Shown: positions 26,384 through 40,215 of the stretch, piece by piece | How positions within the stretch are numbered: position 1 is the first letter of the stretch | How the letters are laid out: every line of letters starts with the position of its first letter | Assembly: GCA_944321525.1 (NCBI GenBank) | Contig: CALULQ010000072.1 | Coordinates: forward strand, 1 to 40,290 | DNA length: 40,290 nt | Origin: an uncultured Paraprevotella sp. | Lineage (GTDB): Bacteria > Bacteroidota > Bacteroidia > Bacteroidales > Bacteroidaceae | Direction of reading: 5' to 3' | Notes under the pieces: generated by a model | The model's database searches: none | The model's input: only the letters and a program-made list of their open reading frames with translations | What the model was told of the DNA's origin: nothing | Translations under genes and position numbers: made by a program

Positions 26384-27415
26384 TCAACGGCGGGCCGCTG
26401 CGGAGTAATAGGCTTGGATGCGCTGCCGGATGTTCTTGCGCAGGCATTCCTGGTACAACCAAGGTTCACAACTGTGGAAATCGCCCACATTGAGGAAACC
26501 GAGAATGGGAGAATATTCACTCCCGCTATAACCTTTCAAGACCAGCACATGATGCTCCGGAGAGACAGCCACCGTGATGGTGTCGTGCAACGTGGCGGGC
26601 GTGGCGTCCGTCCGCCAATTCACAGGATTGATGCACATGGCGCAAGGGGCGCAGACAATGGGCTTGATGTAGCGCACGTCCGAGACGGAATTGTAGCATA
26701 TCGTGACACCCACGTCGGTGGAGTCCTGCGCCGCACGGATGTTGGACGTGGCCAACGTATCGTCCGGTGTCACCTTGTAACCCAAGACGTATGCGGCAAC
26801 CAGATACTTGTGGAGCTCTTCAGGCATGGCCTTGAGCAATTCCACCACCACTTTCCCACCTTGACTGAAGCCGGCCAACACAAAAGGACGGCCCGGCTTC
26901 CGTCGCTCCAGATAAGCGTCGAAGGCACTGCGCACATCTTCCATGGCCAAACGGAAACGGGCATTCACGGTGTCTTCGTTCTGCGTTCCCCAGGCCTCGA
27001 TGGTGATATGTCGGTAATAAGGCGAATAGAAGTTGTTCCCTTCGCCCATATATCCGGCAATCCGCCCGATTTCCTTATTCATGTTCGCGCGCTGCTGCTC
27101 GTCGTAGATGTTTGCATAGTGGCAAACCTTGCCGTCGGCCGTGGTCCAGTCCTTGGCCCAGGTGGACACGAAATAAAGCACGTCCGCCCCCGTACCGTCG
27201 GCATCGTCCTCGCGGACATACCACATCGTAGAGTCGCCATAGTCGGGCGCCTCGGGGACATACACTCCCGTTTCCCCGCCGACATCGGCTTTATCCTTTC
27301 CATCGCACGAAACAGCCATCCCCCACGAGGGCAACAGGCACAGCAGCACCAAAGCCCAAACGGGGAAACGACGCCCTGCCCTGCGGCCGGGCAGACAAAA
27401 AAATGATGTTTTCAT
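26384..27415 (-). CDS. DUF3089 alpha/beta-hydrolase lipoprotein
   Basis: 343 residues with the start at MKTSFFCLPGRRAGRRF (ATG at 27413-27415). A signal peptide with a hydrophobic core (VWALVLLCLLPSWGM) ends in AVSC, giving a predicted lipidated Cys37. The mature part has DVLYFVSTWAKDW (about 78-90) and the nucleophile elbow GFSQGG (about 182-187, Ser184). A probable catalytic His lies in NVGDFHSCEP near the C-terminus. This matches DUF3089, an uncharacterised serine-hydrolase-like family. It sits just after the rpoC terminator with no clear promoter of its own. Confidence 0.85.
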   Translation of the reverse strand: MKTSFFCLPGRRAGRRFPVWALVLLCLLPSWGMAVSCDGKDKADVGGETGVYVPEAPDYGDSTMWYVREDDADGTGADVLYFVSTWAKDWTTADGKVCHYANIYDEQQRANMNKEIGRIAGYMGEGNNFYSPYYRHITIEAWGTQNEDTVNARFRLAMEDVRSAFDAYLERRKPGRPFVLAGFSQGGKVVVELLKAMPEELHKYLVAAYVLGYKVTPDDTLATSNIRAAQDSTDVGVTICYNSVSDVRYIKPIVCAPCAMCINPVNWRTDATPATLHDTITVAVSPEHHVLVLKGYSGSEYSPILGFLNVGDFHSCEPWLYQECLRKNIRQRIQAYYSAAARR

Positions 27416-27449
27416 AACCTTACAAATATAAAAAGTCAAGTTATCATAA

Positions 27450-27484
27450 AGGCCGCCCCAGGAAATGTTTCCCAGGAACGGCCT
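27450..27484 (-). terminator. Intrinsic terminator after rpoC
   Basis: AGGCCG (27450-27455) pairs with CGGCCT (27479-27484). Inside, CC-GGAAA pairs with TTTCC-GG around a two-base loop. On the minus strand the stem is followed by TTTATG. It lies 30 bp after the rpoC stop and ends the tuf-to-rpoC block, about 35 bp before the DUF3089 start codon. Confidence 0.75.
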
Positions 27485-27514
27485 CTATAAACGTATATTC
27501 AACAGATGAATTGA

Positions 27515-31792
<4,278 letters not shown>

Positions 31793-31822
31793 ATTTCATT
31801 GATTATAAAAAGAGTTCAAATG

Positions 31823-34800
31823 TTATTCCAGCGTAATGCTCAAGCCCAAGCCTCTCAGCTCGTGGAGCAACACATTAAGGGACTCCGGAATGCCCGGCGT
31901 AGGCATCGGCTCGCCTTTGACAATGGCTTCGTAAGCCTTGGAACGTCCGACCACATCGTCCGACTTGATGGTCAGGATCTCTTGGAGCACATGAGATGCA
32001 CCGAAAGCTTCCAAGGCCCAGACTTCCATCTCTCCGAAACGCTGTCCACCGAACTGGGCCTTACCGCCGAGCGGTTGCTGCGTAATCAAAGAATACGGAC
32101 CAATGGAACGGGCATGCATCTTGTCTTCCACCATGTGGCCCAACTTCAGCATGTAGGCTATGCCGACCGTGGCCAACTGGTCGAACTTCTCTCCGGTCTC
32201 ACCGTCGTAAAGCTGTGTGGAACAATAACGGGGCAGGCCTGCCTTGTCCGTCCACTCGCACAAATCGTCCAACGTGGCACCATCGAAAATCGGGGTGGCG
32301 AACTTCACGCCCAACTGCTTGCCGGCAGCGCCCAATACCGTCTCAAAGATCTGACCGATGTTCATACGTGAAGGCACACCCAACGGGTTCAACACGATGT
32401 CAACCGGCGTTCCGTCGGCCAAGAACGGCATATCCTCCTGACGTACGATCTTAGACACGATACCTTTGTTTCCGTGGCGTCCGGCCATCTTGTCGCCCAC
32501 ACCAATCTTACGCTTCTTGGCAATGTAGACCTTAGCCATTTGAATGATGCCAGAAGGCAACTCGTCACCAATCGTAATGGCAAACTTCTTACGCTTCAAT
32601 TCGGCATCGAGCAACTTGTACTTCTTCAAGTAATTGATGATCAATTTTGAAATCAACTCATTCAAGTGCTCATCGTCCGTCCAGCCGCTCAATTGTATAG
32701 TCGTGAAATCAAGCCCGTCCAGAGCCGATGCAGCAAACTTGGCACCGACAGCTATGACATCACTTCCCATATAGTCTTTTACGCCTTGTGACACCTTGCC
32801 GTTGGTCAACTCCAACAGTTTGTCGATAAGAATGGCTTTCAAATCGGCCACCTTGCTATTGAACTCTTCATCTATCTTCGGCAGAATTAACTTGTCCGCC
32901 GCCTTGGCCGCACGGGTCTTGATGGCGCGGGAGAACAACTTCTTATCGATGACAACACCGTTCAGCGAAGGAGAAGCCTTCAAGGAAGCATCTTTCACGT
33001 CGCCGGCCTTGTCTCCGAATATGGCTCGCAACAATTTCTCTTCCGGCGAAGGATCGCTTTCGCCCTTCGGAGTAATTTTACCAATCATAATGTCACCCGG
33101 CTGAATGCGTGCCCCGACACGTACAATGCCGTTCTCATCCAAGTCTTTGGTGGCTTCCTCGCTCACATTCGGAATATCTGCCGTGAGCTCTTCCACTCCA
33201 CGCTTGGTTTCGCGCACTTCCAAGGAGAATTCTTCAACGTGCACGGACGTCAGGATATCCTCACGCACGACACGTTCATTCAACACGATGGCATCCTCAT
33301 AGTTATATCCCTTCCAAGGCATGTAGGCCACCAAGAGATTCTTACCCAAAGCCAACTCTCCATTCTGAGTGGAATAACCTTCCGTCAGGATGTCGCCAGC
33401 TTTCACACGCTGCCCCTTGTCGCAAATCGGACGCAGGTCAATCGTCATGTTCTGGTTCGTCCGGCGGAACTTAGGAATGCGGTATTCCTTCAATGCCGGC
33501 TCGAAACTTACAAACTCCTCTTCTTCCGTGCGGTCGTACAATATGCGGATGGTGGTTGCGTCCACATACTCTATCACGCCGTCACCCTCGGCCGTAATCA
33601 TCGTACGGGAATCTTCGCACACTTGCTTTTCAATGCCCGTACCGACAATCGGAGATTCGCTGCGCAACAAAGGAACAGCCTGACGCATCATGTTCGATCC
33701 CATCAACGCACGGTGGGCGTCATCGTGCTCCAAGAACGGAATCAATGAAGCCGCGATAGATGCAATCTGCTGTGGCGCCACGTCCATCAAATCCACCTCC
33801 GTCGGTGGAACAACCGGATAGTCATCATCCTGACGGCATTTCACCTTCTTACGAATAAATGTACCGTCGTCGTTCAACGGCGCATTGCCCTGACCAATAA
33901 TCTTGCTTTCTTCTTCTTCGGCCGTCAAATATTCAATGCCGGTTTCCAAAGACAAATCCACCACTCCGTCATGTACTTTGCGGTAGGGGGTCTCAATGAA
34001 ACCGAGATCGTTAATCTTTGCATATACACACAACGAAGATATCAAACCGATGTTCGGGCCTTCAGGCGATTCAATAGGGCACAAACGGCCATAGTGTGTA
34101 TAGTGCACGTCGCGCACTTCAAAGCCTGCACGCTCACGAGACAAACCGCCAGGACCAAGGGCCGACAAACGGCGCTTATGCGTCACCTCCGCCAACGGAT
34201 TGGTCTGGTCCATAAACTGCGACAAGGCATTCGTTCCGAAGAATGAATTGATAACGGAAGAAATCGTCTTCGCATTAATCAGGTCTGTCGGAGTAAAGAC
34301 TTCATTATCGCGCACGTTCATACGTTCACGGATGGTACGGCTCATACGGGCCAAGCCGATAGCAAACTGATTGCTCAACTGCTCGCCCACGGTACGCACG
34401 CGACGATTGCTCAAATGGTCGATATCATCCACCATGGCCTTAGAGTTTATAAGCTCTATCAGATACTTGATAATCTCTATAATATCTTCTTTCGTCAGCA
34501 CGCGGACGTCCTTGTCCGTCGAAAGATTCAGTTTCTTATTGATTCTGTAGCGCCCTACTTCTCCTAAGTCATAGCGTTTCTCGGAGAAGAACAGATTGTT
34601 GATAACCTCACGCGCACTGGCATCATCCGCAGGATCAGCATTACGCAACTGCCGATAAATGTACAGGACGGCTTCCTTCTCGGAATTGCTCGGGTCTTTC
34701 TGGAGAGTATTGAATATGATGGAGTAATCCGAAGTGTTGCTTTCTTCCTTATGAATAAGGATGCTCGGCACTCCACTCTCTATAATCTCATTGATGTTGT

Positions 34801-35638
34801 CCTCGTCCAATACCGTCTCGCGATCCAAGATGACCTCGTTGCGCTCGATGGAAACGACCTCACCCGTATCCTCATCAACGAAGTCTTCCACCCAGCTCTT
34901 CAAGACACGGGCCGCAAGCCTATTGCCGATGTTCTTTTTCAGGTTAGTCTTAGTCGCCTTGACCTCTTCTGCCAGGTTGAAGATTTCAAGGATATCCTTA
35001 TCATTCTCAAACCCAATGGCACGCAACAATGTAGTCACCGGCAACTTCTTTTTCCGGTCGATGTAGGCGTACATTACATTATTTATATCCGTGGCGAACT
35101 CAATCCAAGAGCCTTTGAACGGAATGATTCGCGCGGAATACAGTTGTGTCCCGTTCGCATGGATGCTGGAACCGAAGAATACGCCCGGAGAACGGTGCAA
35201 CTGTGAAACGACAACACGCTCCGCACCATTAATAATAAACGTCCCATTGTCCGTCATATAAGGAATAGGACCCAAGAATACATCTTGGATAACCGTATCG
35301 AAGTCTTCATGGTCTGGATCCGTACAATAAAGCTTCAACTTTGCCTTCAGAGGTACACTATAAGTAAGGCCACGTTCCAAACACTCCTCTATCGTATAAC
35401 GGGGAGGGTCGATATAATAATCAAGAAATTCCAAAACGAAGTTATTACGCGTATCGGCAATTGGAAAATTCTCCGAAAAGACCTTGTACAAGCCGTCATT
35501 CTTACGCTTCTCCGGGGGAGTATCCAACTGCAGGAAGTCCTTAAATGACTTCAATTGCACATCAAGGAAATCCGGATAGGGCATCGGATTCTTGACCGTG
35601 GCAAAATTTACTCTCTGATTTACAAGATTAGAAGACAT
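31823..35638 (-). CDS. rpoB: DNA-directed RNA polymerase subunit beta
   Basis: 1271 residues. The rifampicin region (about 468-495) reads [20 protein letters not shown] and then [18 protein letters not shown]. Gln, Asp, His and Ser stand at the positions most often altered in resistance, so it is of the sensitive type. Later blocks include [11 protein letters not shown] and the C-terminal [20 protein letters not shown]. It is preceded by the attenuator hairpin after rplL. Confidence 0.99.
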   Translation of the reverse strand: MSSNLVNQRVNFATVKNPMPYPDFLDVQLKSFKDFLQLDTPPEKRKNDGLYKVFSENFPIADTRNNFVLEFLDYYIDPPRYTIEECLERGLTYSVPLKAKLKLYCTDPDHEDFDTVIQDVFLGPIPYMTDNGTFIINGAERVVVSQLHRSPGVFFGSSIHANGTQLYSARIIPFKGSWIEFATDINNVMYAYIDRKKKLPVTTLLRAIGFENDKDILEIFNLAEEVKATKTNLKKNIGNRLAARVLKSWVEDFVDEDTGEVVSIERNEVILDRETVLDEDNINEIIESGVPSILIHKEESNTSDYSIIFNTLQKDPSNSEKEAVLYIYRQLRNADPADDASAREVINNLFFSEKRYDLGEVGRYRINKKLNLSTDKDVRVLTKEDIIEIIKYLIELINSKAMVDDIDHLSNRRVRTVGEQLSNQFAIGLARMSRTIRERMNVRDNEVFTPTDLINAKTISSVINSFFGTNALSQFMDQTNPLAEVTHKRRLSALGPGGLSRERAGFEVRDVHYTHYGRLCPIESPEGPNIGLISSLCVYAKINDLGFIETPYRKVHDGVVDLSLETGIEYLTAEEEESKIIGQGNAPLNDDGTFIRKKVKCRQDDDYPVVPPTEVDLMDVAPQQIASIAASLIPFLEHDDAHRALMGSNMMRQAVPLLRSESPIVGTGIEKQVCEDSRTMITAEGDGVIEYVDATTIRILYDRTEEEEFVSFEPALKEYRIPKFRRTNQNMTIDLRPICDKGQRVKAGDILTEGYSTQNGELALGKNLLVAYMPWKGYNYEDAIVLNERVVREDILTSVHVEEFSLEVRETKRGVEELTADIPNVSEEATKDLDENGIVRVGARIQPGDIMIGKITPKGESDPSPEEKLLRAIFGDKAGDVKDASLKASPSLNGVVIDKKLFSRAIKTRAAKAADKLILPKIDEEFNSKVADLKAILIDKLLELTNGKVSQGVKDYMGSDVIAVGAKFAASALDGLDFTTIQLSGWTDDEHLNELISKLIINYLKKYKLLDAELKRKKFAITIGDELPSGIIQMAKVYIAKKRKIGVGDKMAGRHGNKGIVSKIVRQEDMPFLADGTPVDIVLNPLGVPSRMNIGQIFETVLGAAGKQLGVKFATPIFDGATLDDLCEWTDKAGLPRYCSTQLYDGETGEKFDQLATVGIAYMLKLGHMVEDKMHARSIGPYSLITQQPLGGKAQFGGQRFGEMEVWALEAFGASHVLQEILTIKSDDVVGRSKAYEAIVKGEPMPTPGIPESLNVLLHELRGLGLSITLE

Positions 35639-35679
35639 CAGTTATTATTATTAATTGAACTTGTTGTTGTTTTAGACAC

Positions 35680-35717
35680 AAAAAGGTAAAGAACCCCCTA
35701 CCAGAGGATTCTTTACC
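35680..35717 (-). terminator. rplL-rpoB attenuator
   Basis: GGTAAAGAA (35685-35693) pairs with TTCTTTACC (35709-35717), with additional C/G pairing inside. On the minus strand the stem is followed by TTTTT. It lies in the 106-bp gap between rplL and rpoB, where partial termination in many bacteria makes L7/L12 more abundant than the polymerase subunits. A second hairpin, ACCTGC/GCAGGT (35723-35737), lies between it and the rplL stop. Confidence 0.75.
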
Positions 35718-35744
35718 GACACACCTGCACTGCAGGTTTTTAAC

Positions 35745-36122
35745 TTACTTCAGCTCGATTTCAGCACCAGCCTCTTCGAGGGTCTTCTTCAACCCTTCGG
35801 CATCAGCCTTCGGCATGCCTTCCTTCAATACGCTGGGAGCACCGTCAACCAAGTCCTTAGCTTCCTTCAAGCCGAGGCCGCAAGCTTCCTTCACAGCCTT
35901 AACAACCTGCAACTTAGCAGCGCCTGCGCTCTTCAAAACTACATCGAAGGAATCCTTCTCAGCAGCAGCTTCAGCAGCGCCAGCAGCAGGACCGGCAGCA
36001 ACAGCAACAGCTGCAGCAGCGGGCTCAATTCCATACTCGTCCTTCAGGATCGTTGCCAATTCATTAACTTCCTTAACTGTCAAATTTACCAATTCTTCAG
36101 CAATAGCTTTCAAATCTGCCAT
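35745..36122 (-). CDS. rplL: 50S ribosomal protein L7/L12
   Basis: 125 residues. An N-terminal dimerisation helix ([20 protein letters not shown]) is followed by an Ala-rich hinge (about 35-52) and a globular C-terminal domain with [20 protein letters not shown], which recruits translation factors. It is present in several copies per ribosome through L10. Confidence 0.98.
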   Translation of the reverse strand: MADLKAIAEELVNLTVKEVNELATILKDEYGIEPAAAAVAVAAGPAAGAAEAAAEKDSFDVVLKSAGAAKLQVVKAVKEACGLGLKEAKDLVDGAPSVLKEGMPKADAEGLKKTLEEAGAEIELK

Positions 36123-36160
36123 TTTTATTCTATTTTTTATTTGTTTATTACTAATTTAAT

Positions 36161-36679
36161 TTATTCAGGTCTTTCCCCAAGGGTCTTTAATACACCATGG
36201 ATCGTGTTTCCACCTGATTGAAGAGCAGAAAGCACGTTCTTGGCCGGAGACTGCAGCAAAGCAACAATCTCAGCGATAACTTCATTCTTGCTCTTGATAG
36301 CCGTAAGAGCATCGAGCTGGTCAGCACCGACATAGAAGCCTTCCTCTGCATACGCAGCCTTCAACGCCGGGATTCCATCTTTCGCAAAATCCTTCAGCAA
36401 CTTTGCAGGCGCATTCGCCGTGTTTGCGAACAAAACGGCCGTCGTGCCTTTCAAGCAACCATACAACGGAGTGAAGTCCATTTCAGCGGCTTCCAGAGCC
36501 TTGTGCAGCAAAGTATTCTTTACCACAACCATCTTGACCTCTGATTGGAAGCACTTTCTTCTCAAGGCGCTTGTCGATGCTGCGTTCATACCCGTCACAT
36601 CTACCAAGTAGAAATGAGCGTACTCCTTCAGGACTTCGCCAAGCTGGGCGATAATATTACCTTTATCTTCTTTCCTCAT
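36161..36679 (-). CDS. rplJ: 50S ribosomal protein L10
   Basis: 172 residues. It opens MRKEDKGNIIAQLGEVLKEY and has LRRKCFQSEVKMVVVKNTLL. The C-terminal helix that carries L7/L12 dimers is present (SPAKNVLSALQSGGNTIHGV). It lies 13 bp after rplA, too close for a separate leader like the E. coli L10 site. Confidence 0.98.
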   Translation of the reverse strand: MRKEDKGNIIAQLGEVLKEYAHFYLVDVTGMNAASTSALRRKCFQSEVKMVVVKNTLLHKALEAAEMDFTPLYGCLKGTTAVLFANTANAPAKLLKDFAKDGIPALKAAYAEEGFYVGADQLDALTAIKSKNEVIAEIVALLQSPAKNVLSALQSGGNTIHGVLKTLGERPE

Positions 36680-36692
36680 GATCCAATCGTTT

Positions 36693-37391
36693 TTAAACTT
36701 CCTCTACAGCCTTAGGATCAACCTTGATGCCCAAGCTCATTGTACTTGAAAGATAAATACTCTTAATATACGTTCCCTTAGCAGCAGCAGGCTTCAGCTT
36801 GATAATCGTGGAGATGAACTCCTTCGCATTCTCAGCAATCTTCTCAGCAGAGAAAGAAACCTTACCGATGGAAGTGTGCACGATACCGGCCTTATCCACT
36901 TTAAAGTCGATCTTACCTTGCTTAACTTCCTTGACAGCCTTGGCAACATCCATAGTTACAGTGCCACTCTTGGGATTCGGCATCAATCCACGCGGACCGA
37001 GGATACGACCCAAGGCACCAATCTTACCCATAATGGAAGGCATGGTGATGATGACATCCACATCCGTCCAGCCTCCTTTTATCTTCTCGATATATTCATC
37101 AAGACCAACATAGTCAGCGCCTGCTTCCTTTGCAGCAGCTTCAGCATCGGGAGTACACAAGCAAAGAACCCGAGTAACCTTACCAGTTCCATGGGGAAGC
37201 GAAACCACGCCTCTCACCATTTGGTTGGCTTTACGGGGATCAACGCCTAAGCGTACATCTATATCTACAGAAGCGTCAAACTTGGTAGTGGTGATCTCCT
37301 TCACCAACTGCGAAGCTTCCTTCAAAGAGTATGCTTTCCCTGCTTCAATTTTGTCAGCGACCAACTTTTGATTTTTTGTCAGTTTACCCAT
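36693..37391 (-). CDS. rplA: 50S ribosomal protein L1
   Basis: 232 residues. Signature stretches are [40 protein letters not shown] and [16 protein letters not shown]1 forms the mobile stalk that moves deacylated tRNA out of the E site and represses the L11 operon in E. coli. It follows rplK by 21 bp. Confidence 0.98.
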   Translation of the reverse strand: MGKLTKNQKLVADKIEAGKAYSLKEASQLVKEITTTKFDASVDIDVRLGVDPRKANQMVRGVVSLPHGTGKVTRVLCLCTPDAEAAAKEAGADYVGLDEYIEKIKGGWTDVDVIITMPSIMGKIGALGRILGPRGLMPNPKSGTVTMDVAKAVKEVKQGKIDFKVDKAGIVHTSIGKVSFSAEKIAENAKEFISTIIKLKPAAAKGTYIKSIYLSSTMSLGIKVDPKAVEEV

Positions 37392-37412
37392 TTTAATTGA
37401 AGAATTAAATTA

Positions 37413-37850
37413 TTAACCCGGGAAGTCTCCTTTTACAGTGATACCCATACTTCTTGCTGTTCCTGCAACCAGCTTCATCGCAGCTTCGATAGTAAAGCAA
37501 TTCAAGTCAGGCATTTTGTCCTGAGCAATCGTACGCACTTGATCCCAAGTGATCTCGGCAACTTTCTTACGGTTCGGCTCGGCAGAACCACCCTTCAACT
37601 TCGCAACCTCCATCAACTGCACAGCCACAGGCGGTGTCTTTACGATGAAGTCATACGACTTGTCAGTATAATAGGTGATTACAACCGGGAGCACCTTACC
37701 GGCCTTGTCTTGAGTTCTGGCGTTGAATGCTTTACAGAAATCCATGATGTTAATTCCCTTGGAACCCAAAGCAGGTCCCACTGGAGGAGATGGATTTGCA
37801 GCGCCTCCCTTAATCTGTAGTTTGATTAATCCAGCAACTTCTTTAGCCAT
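37413..37850 (-). CDS. rplK: 50S ribosomal protein L11
   Basis: 145 residues. The N-terminal domain has [20 protein letters not shown], with the proline-rich loop that meets thiopeptides. The C-terminal domain, which binds the GTPase-associated 23S rRNA, ends [16 protein letters not shown]. It is the first ribosomal gene after nusG. Confidence 0.98.
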   Translation of the reverse strand: MAKEVAGLIKLQIKGGAANPSPPVGPALGSKGINIMDFCKAFNARTQDKAGKVLPVVITYYTDKSYDFIVKTPPVAVQLMEVAKLKGGSAEPNRKKVAEITWDQVRTIAQDKMPDLNCFTIEAAMKLVAGTARSMGITVKGDFPG

Positions 37851-37905
37851 TTCTTTTGTTATTTATTGAATTTGAAGCGAAAGGGCAGACACACGTAACA
37901 ATGCG

Positions 37906-38451
37906 TCATTCCTTTTCCACTTGCATAAAACCAAGCTCCAACGGCGTCTTACGGCCGAAGATCTTGACCATCACTTTCAGCTTCTTCTTCTCGTTATTCA
38001 CTTCTTCGATGACAGCAGAGAAACCGCTGAACGGTCCCTCATTGACTTTCACCGTTTCCCCGACCATGAACGGAATAAATACATCCTCAGGCACATCTTG
38101 CATTTCATCAACCGCACCCAGAAGACGATTCACCTCGGCTTGGCGCAGAGGCGTGGGATTGCTGTTAGACTCTCCCAAAAATCCTAATACGTTCGGCGTA
38201 TTGCGCAACAAGACGGGAATTTCTCCCACCAATGCAGCTTCAACCAGCACATACCCCGGAAGATGGTTGCGCTCCTTCACGATACGTTTACCGTTACGGA
38301 CTTGCACGACCTTTTCTGTGGGTATCAACACTTGAGAGACGAACTTTCCAAAGTCGCCTTTTTTAATTTCAGCGTCAATGTACTCCTTCACCTTGCTTTC
38401 CTTTCCACTCACGGCACGCATGACGTACCATTTCATTTCAGTATCAGCCAT
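37906..38451 (-). CDS. nusG: Transcription termination/antitermination factor NusG
   Basis: 181 residues from MADTEMKWYVMRAVSGKESK (ATG at 38449-38451). The NGN domain covers about 1-115, with HLPGYVLVEA. The KOW domain, VGETVKVNEGPFSGFSAVIE, covers about 130-181. NusG bridges RNA polymerase with Rho or with ribosome-bound S10. It lies 11 bp after secE. Confidence 0.97.
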   Translation of the reverse strand: MADTEMKWYVMRAVSGKESKVKEYIDAEIKKGDFGKFVSQVLIPTEKVVQVRNGKRIVKERNHLPGYVLVEAALVGEIPVLLRNTPNVLGFLGESNSNPTPLRQAEVNRLLGAVDEMQDVPEDVFIPFMVGETVKVNEGPFSGFSAVIEEVNNEKKKLKVMVKIFGRKTPLELGFMQVEKE

Positions 38452-38462
38452 TTCCCTCAACC

Positions 38463-38654
38463 TTAATTAGGATAAATTACCTCCATGATGCTTTGGAACA
38501 CGAAGTCCATAGCGAAAACAACCAATGCAATAAGTAGGGAAGCAGATAATACTACTACTGCACTGTTAGTAAGTTCTGAACGAGTCGGCCAAGTAGTTTT
38601 ATGGGCAAGCTCATCATAAGATTCCTTACAATATCTGAAAATCTTCTTAAACAT
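38463..38654 (-). CDS. secE: Protein translocase subunit SecE
   Basis: 63 residues from MFKKIFRYCKESYDELAHKT. It has the amphipathic TTWPTRSEL motif followed by one membrane helix (AVVVLSASLLIALVVFAMDF). It is the short SecE form. A longer frame upstream overlaps tRNA-Trp and is rejected. It clamps the two halves of SecY. Confidence 0.95.
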   Translation of the reverse strand: MFKKIFRYCKESYDELAHKTTWPTRSELTNSAVVVLSASLLIALVVFAMDFVFQSIMEVIYPN

Positions 38655-38670
38655 ATTCTTTATCTTTAGC

Positions 38671-38742
38671 ACGGGAGGAGAGGCTCGAACTCCCGACACC
38701 CGGTTTTGGAGACCGGTGCTCTACCAACTGAGCTACTCCCGT
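38671..38742 (-). tRNA. tRNA-Trp (CCA)
   Basis: 72 nt on the minus strand with a complete cloverleaf: acceptor ACGGGAG/CTCCCGT, anticodon loop CTCCAAA with CCA, and TTCGAGC in the T loop. The 3' CCA is not encoded. It lies between tuf and secE, as in many bacteria. Confidence 0.96.
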
Positions 38743-38745
38743 ATA

Positions 38746-38772
38746 ATGGGGATCTCCGTGCGGAGACCCCAT
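38746..38772 (-). promoter_or_regulatory. Hairpin between tuf and tRNA-Trp
   Basis: ATGGGG-ATCTCCG (38746-38758) pairs with CGGAGACCCCAT (38761-38772), 12 bp with one bulge and a two-base loop. On the minus strand it is followed by TATACGGG and no T-run, so an RNA-processing or mRNA 3'-end stabilising role for tuf is more likely than termination. Confidence 0.55.
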
Positions 38773-38784
38773 AGTATGATGTTA

Positions 38785-39975
38785 TTAGTCGAAGACTTCG
38801 GTAATCTGGCCGGAACCTACCGTGCGGCCACCTTCGCGGATAGCGAAACGCAGACCTACGTTCAGAGCCACCGGATAAATCAGGTTCACCGTGATTTCCA
38901 CGTTATCACCCGGCATTACCATTTCTACGCCTTCGGGCAAGTGAATTTCACCCGTGCAGTCCATCGTGCGGAGATAGAACTGAGGACGATATTTATTACC
39001 GAACGGAGTATGACGGCCACCTTCTTCTTTCTTCAATACATAGATAGAAGCCTTAAAGCCAGAATGAGGAGTAATTGCACCCGGATGAGTAATTACCATA
39101 CCACGCTTGATCTCACTCTTCTCTATACCACGAAGCAACAGACCTACGTTATCACCAGCTTCACCTTCGTCCAAAATCTTACGGAACATTTCAACACCGG
39201 TAACAACTGATTTCTTATCTTCACCAAGACCCAGAATCTGAACTTCGTCACCAACCTTAACGACACCAGTTTCAATACGTCCGGTGGCAACAGTACCACG
39301 ACCCGTAATAGAGAACACGTCTTCAACCGGCATCAAGAAAGGTTTCTCGATATCACGTACAGGCTCCTGAATCCAATTGTCACAAGCATCCATCAGCTCC
39401 ATGACCTTATCTTCCCATTCAGGCACACCATTCAGAGCGCCCAAAGCAGAGCCACGGATAATCGGAGTATCTTCTTCGAAGTCATAAGCAGCCAAAAGCT
39501 CGCGCATTTCCATTTCTACAAGCTCCAGCATCTCCTCATCGTCTACCATATCACACTTGTTCAAGAAAACAACCAGACGAGGAACATTCACCTGACGAGC
39601 CAACAGAATATGCTCACGAGTCTGAGGCATCGGACCGTCAGTTGCGGCAACAACGATAATAGCACCATCCATCTGAGCAGCACCAGTTACCATGTTCTTC
39701 ACATAGTCAGCATGTCCCGGACAATCCACGTGTGCATAGTGACGCTTTGCGGTTTCGTACTCAACATGCGCAGTGTTGATAGTAATACCACGTTCCTTCT
39801 CTTCAGGAGCATTGTCAATTTGATCGAAAGACTTAACTTCGTCAGCCTTTGTAAAACCCTTCTTTGCCAACACCGTTGTAATAGCGGCAGTCAAAGTAGT
39901 CTTACCGTGGTCTACGTGACCGATTGTACCAATGTTCACATGAGGTTTGGTACGCTCAAACTTCTCTTTAGCCAT
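38785..39975 (-). CDS. tuf: Elongation factor Tu
   Basis: 396 residues. GTP-binding motifs are [15 protein letters not shown] (about 16-30), [20 protein letters not shown] (about 81-100) and NKCDMVD (about 136-142). It delivers aminoacyl-tRNA to the ribosome. This is the only tuf copy in the window and it sits with tRNA genes and secE, like the E. coli tufB locus, not inside the str operon. Confidence 0.99.
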   Translation of the reverse strand: MAKEKFERTKPHVNIGTIGHVDHGKTTLTAAITTVLAKKGFTKADEVKSFDQIDNAPEEKERGITINTAHVEYETAKRHYAHVDCPGHADYVKNMVTGAAQMDGAIIVVAATDGPMPQTREHILLARQVNVPRLVVFLNKCDMVDDEEMLELVEMEMRELLAAYDFEEDTPIIRGSALGALNGVPEWEDKVMELMDACDNWIQEPVRDIEKPFLMPVEDVFSITGRGTVATGRIETGVVKVGDEVQILGLGEDKKSVVTGVEMFRKILDEGEAGDNVGLLLRGIEKSEIKRGMVITHPGAITPHSGFKASIYVLKKEEGGRHTPFGNKYRPQFYLRTMDCTGEIHLPEGVEMVMPGDNVEITVNLIYPVALNVGLRFAIREGGRTVGSGQITEVFD

Positions 39976-40020
39976 AGCTTTTCCTTTTATTTAATTAATG
40001 AATAATCTAAATGCTATCGA

Positions 40021-40091
<71 letters not shown>

Positions 40092-40101
40092 AAAATATTA
40101 G

Positions 40102-40174
40102 AGCGGAAAACGGGACTCAAACCCGCGACCCCCAGCTTGGAAGGCTAGTGCTCTATCGACTGAGCTATTTCCGC
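40102..40174 (-). tRNA. tRNA-Gly (TCC)
   Basis: 73 nt: acceptor GCGGAAA/TTTCCGC with discriminator T, and anticodon loop CTTCCAA (anticodon TCC, reading GGA and GGG). It is 10 bp upstream of tRNA-Thr. Confidence 0.95.
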
Positions 40175-40215
40175 ATATCCTTGACCGGCACTCTTGCCGA
40201 GGTTGTCTTTCGACG

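Noticed and set aside
25848..26408. Plus-strand open frame of 186 codons downstream of the OFF-oriented promoter
   Set aside because: It begins with TTG, is Arg/Pro/Ser/Thr-rich without any recognisable fold or motif, and overlaps the 3' end of the DUF3089 gene. It is more likely non-coding, although it would be transcribed in the orientation shown.
27423..27430. TATATTTG upstream of the DUF3089 gene
   Set aside because: The upstream box at 19 bp is GCCT, and the start site would coincide with the ATG. It is probably chance in an AT-rich stretch.
27416..27439. Upstream TTG start for the DUF3089 protein
   Set aside because: The ATG at 27415 gives a normal basic signal-peptide start, and the TTG extension would precede it with non-signal-like residues.
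34180..34260. Rifampicin-resistance changes in rpoB
   Set aside because: The key Gln, Asp, His and Ser positions of the binding region are unchanged. The two rpsL decoding loops are likewise of the streptomycin-sensitive type.
38655..38699. Longer N-terminus for SecE
   Set aside because: The extension would be encoded inside the tRNA-Trp gene, and the conserved SecE start is MFKKIFRYC.
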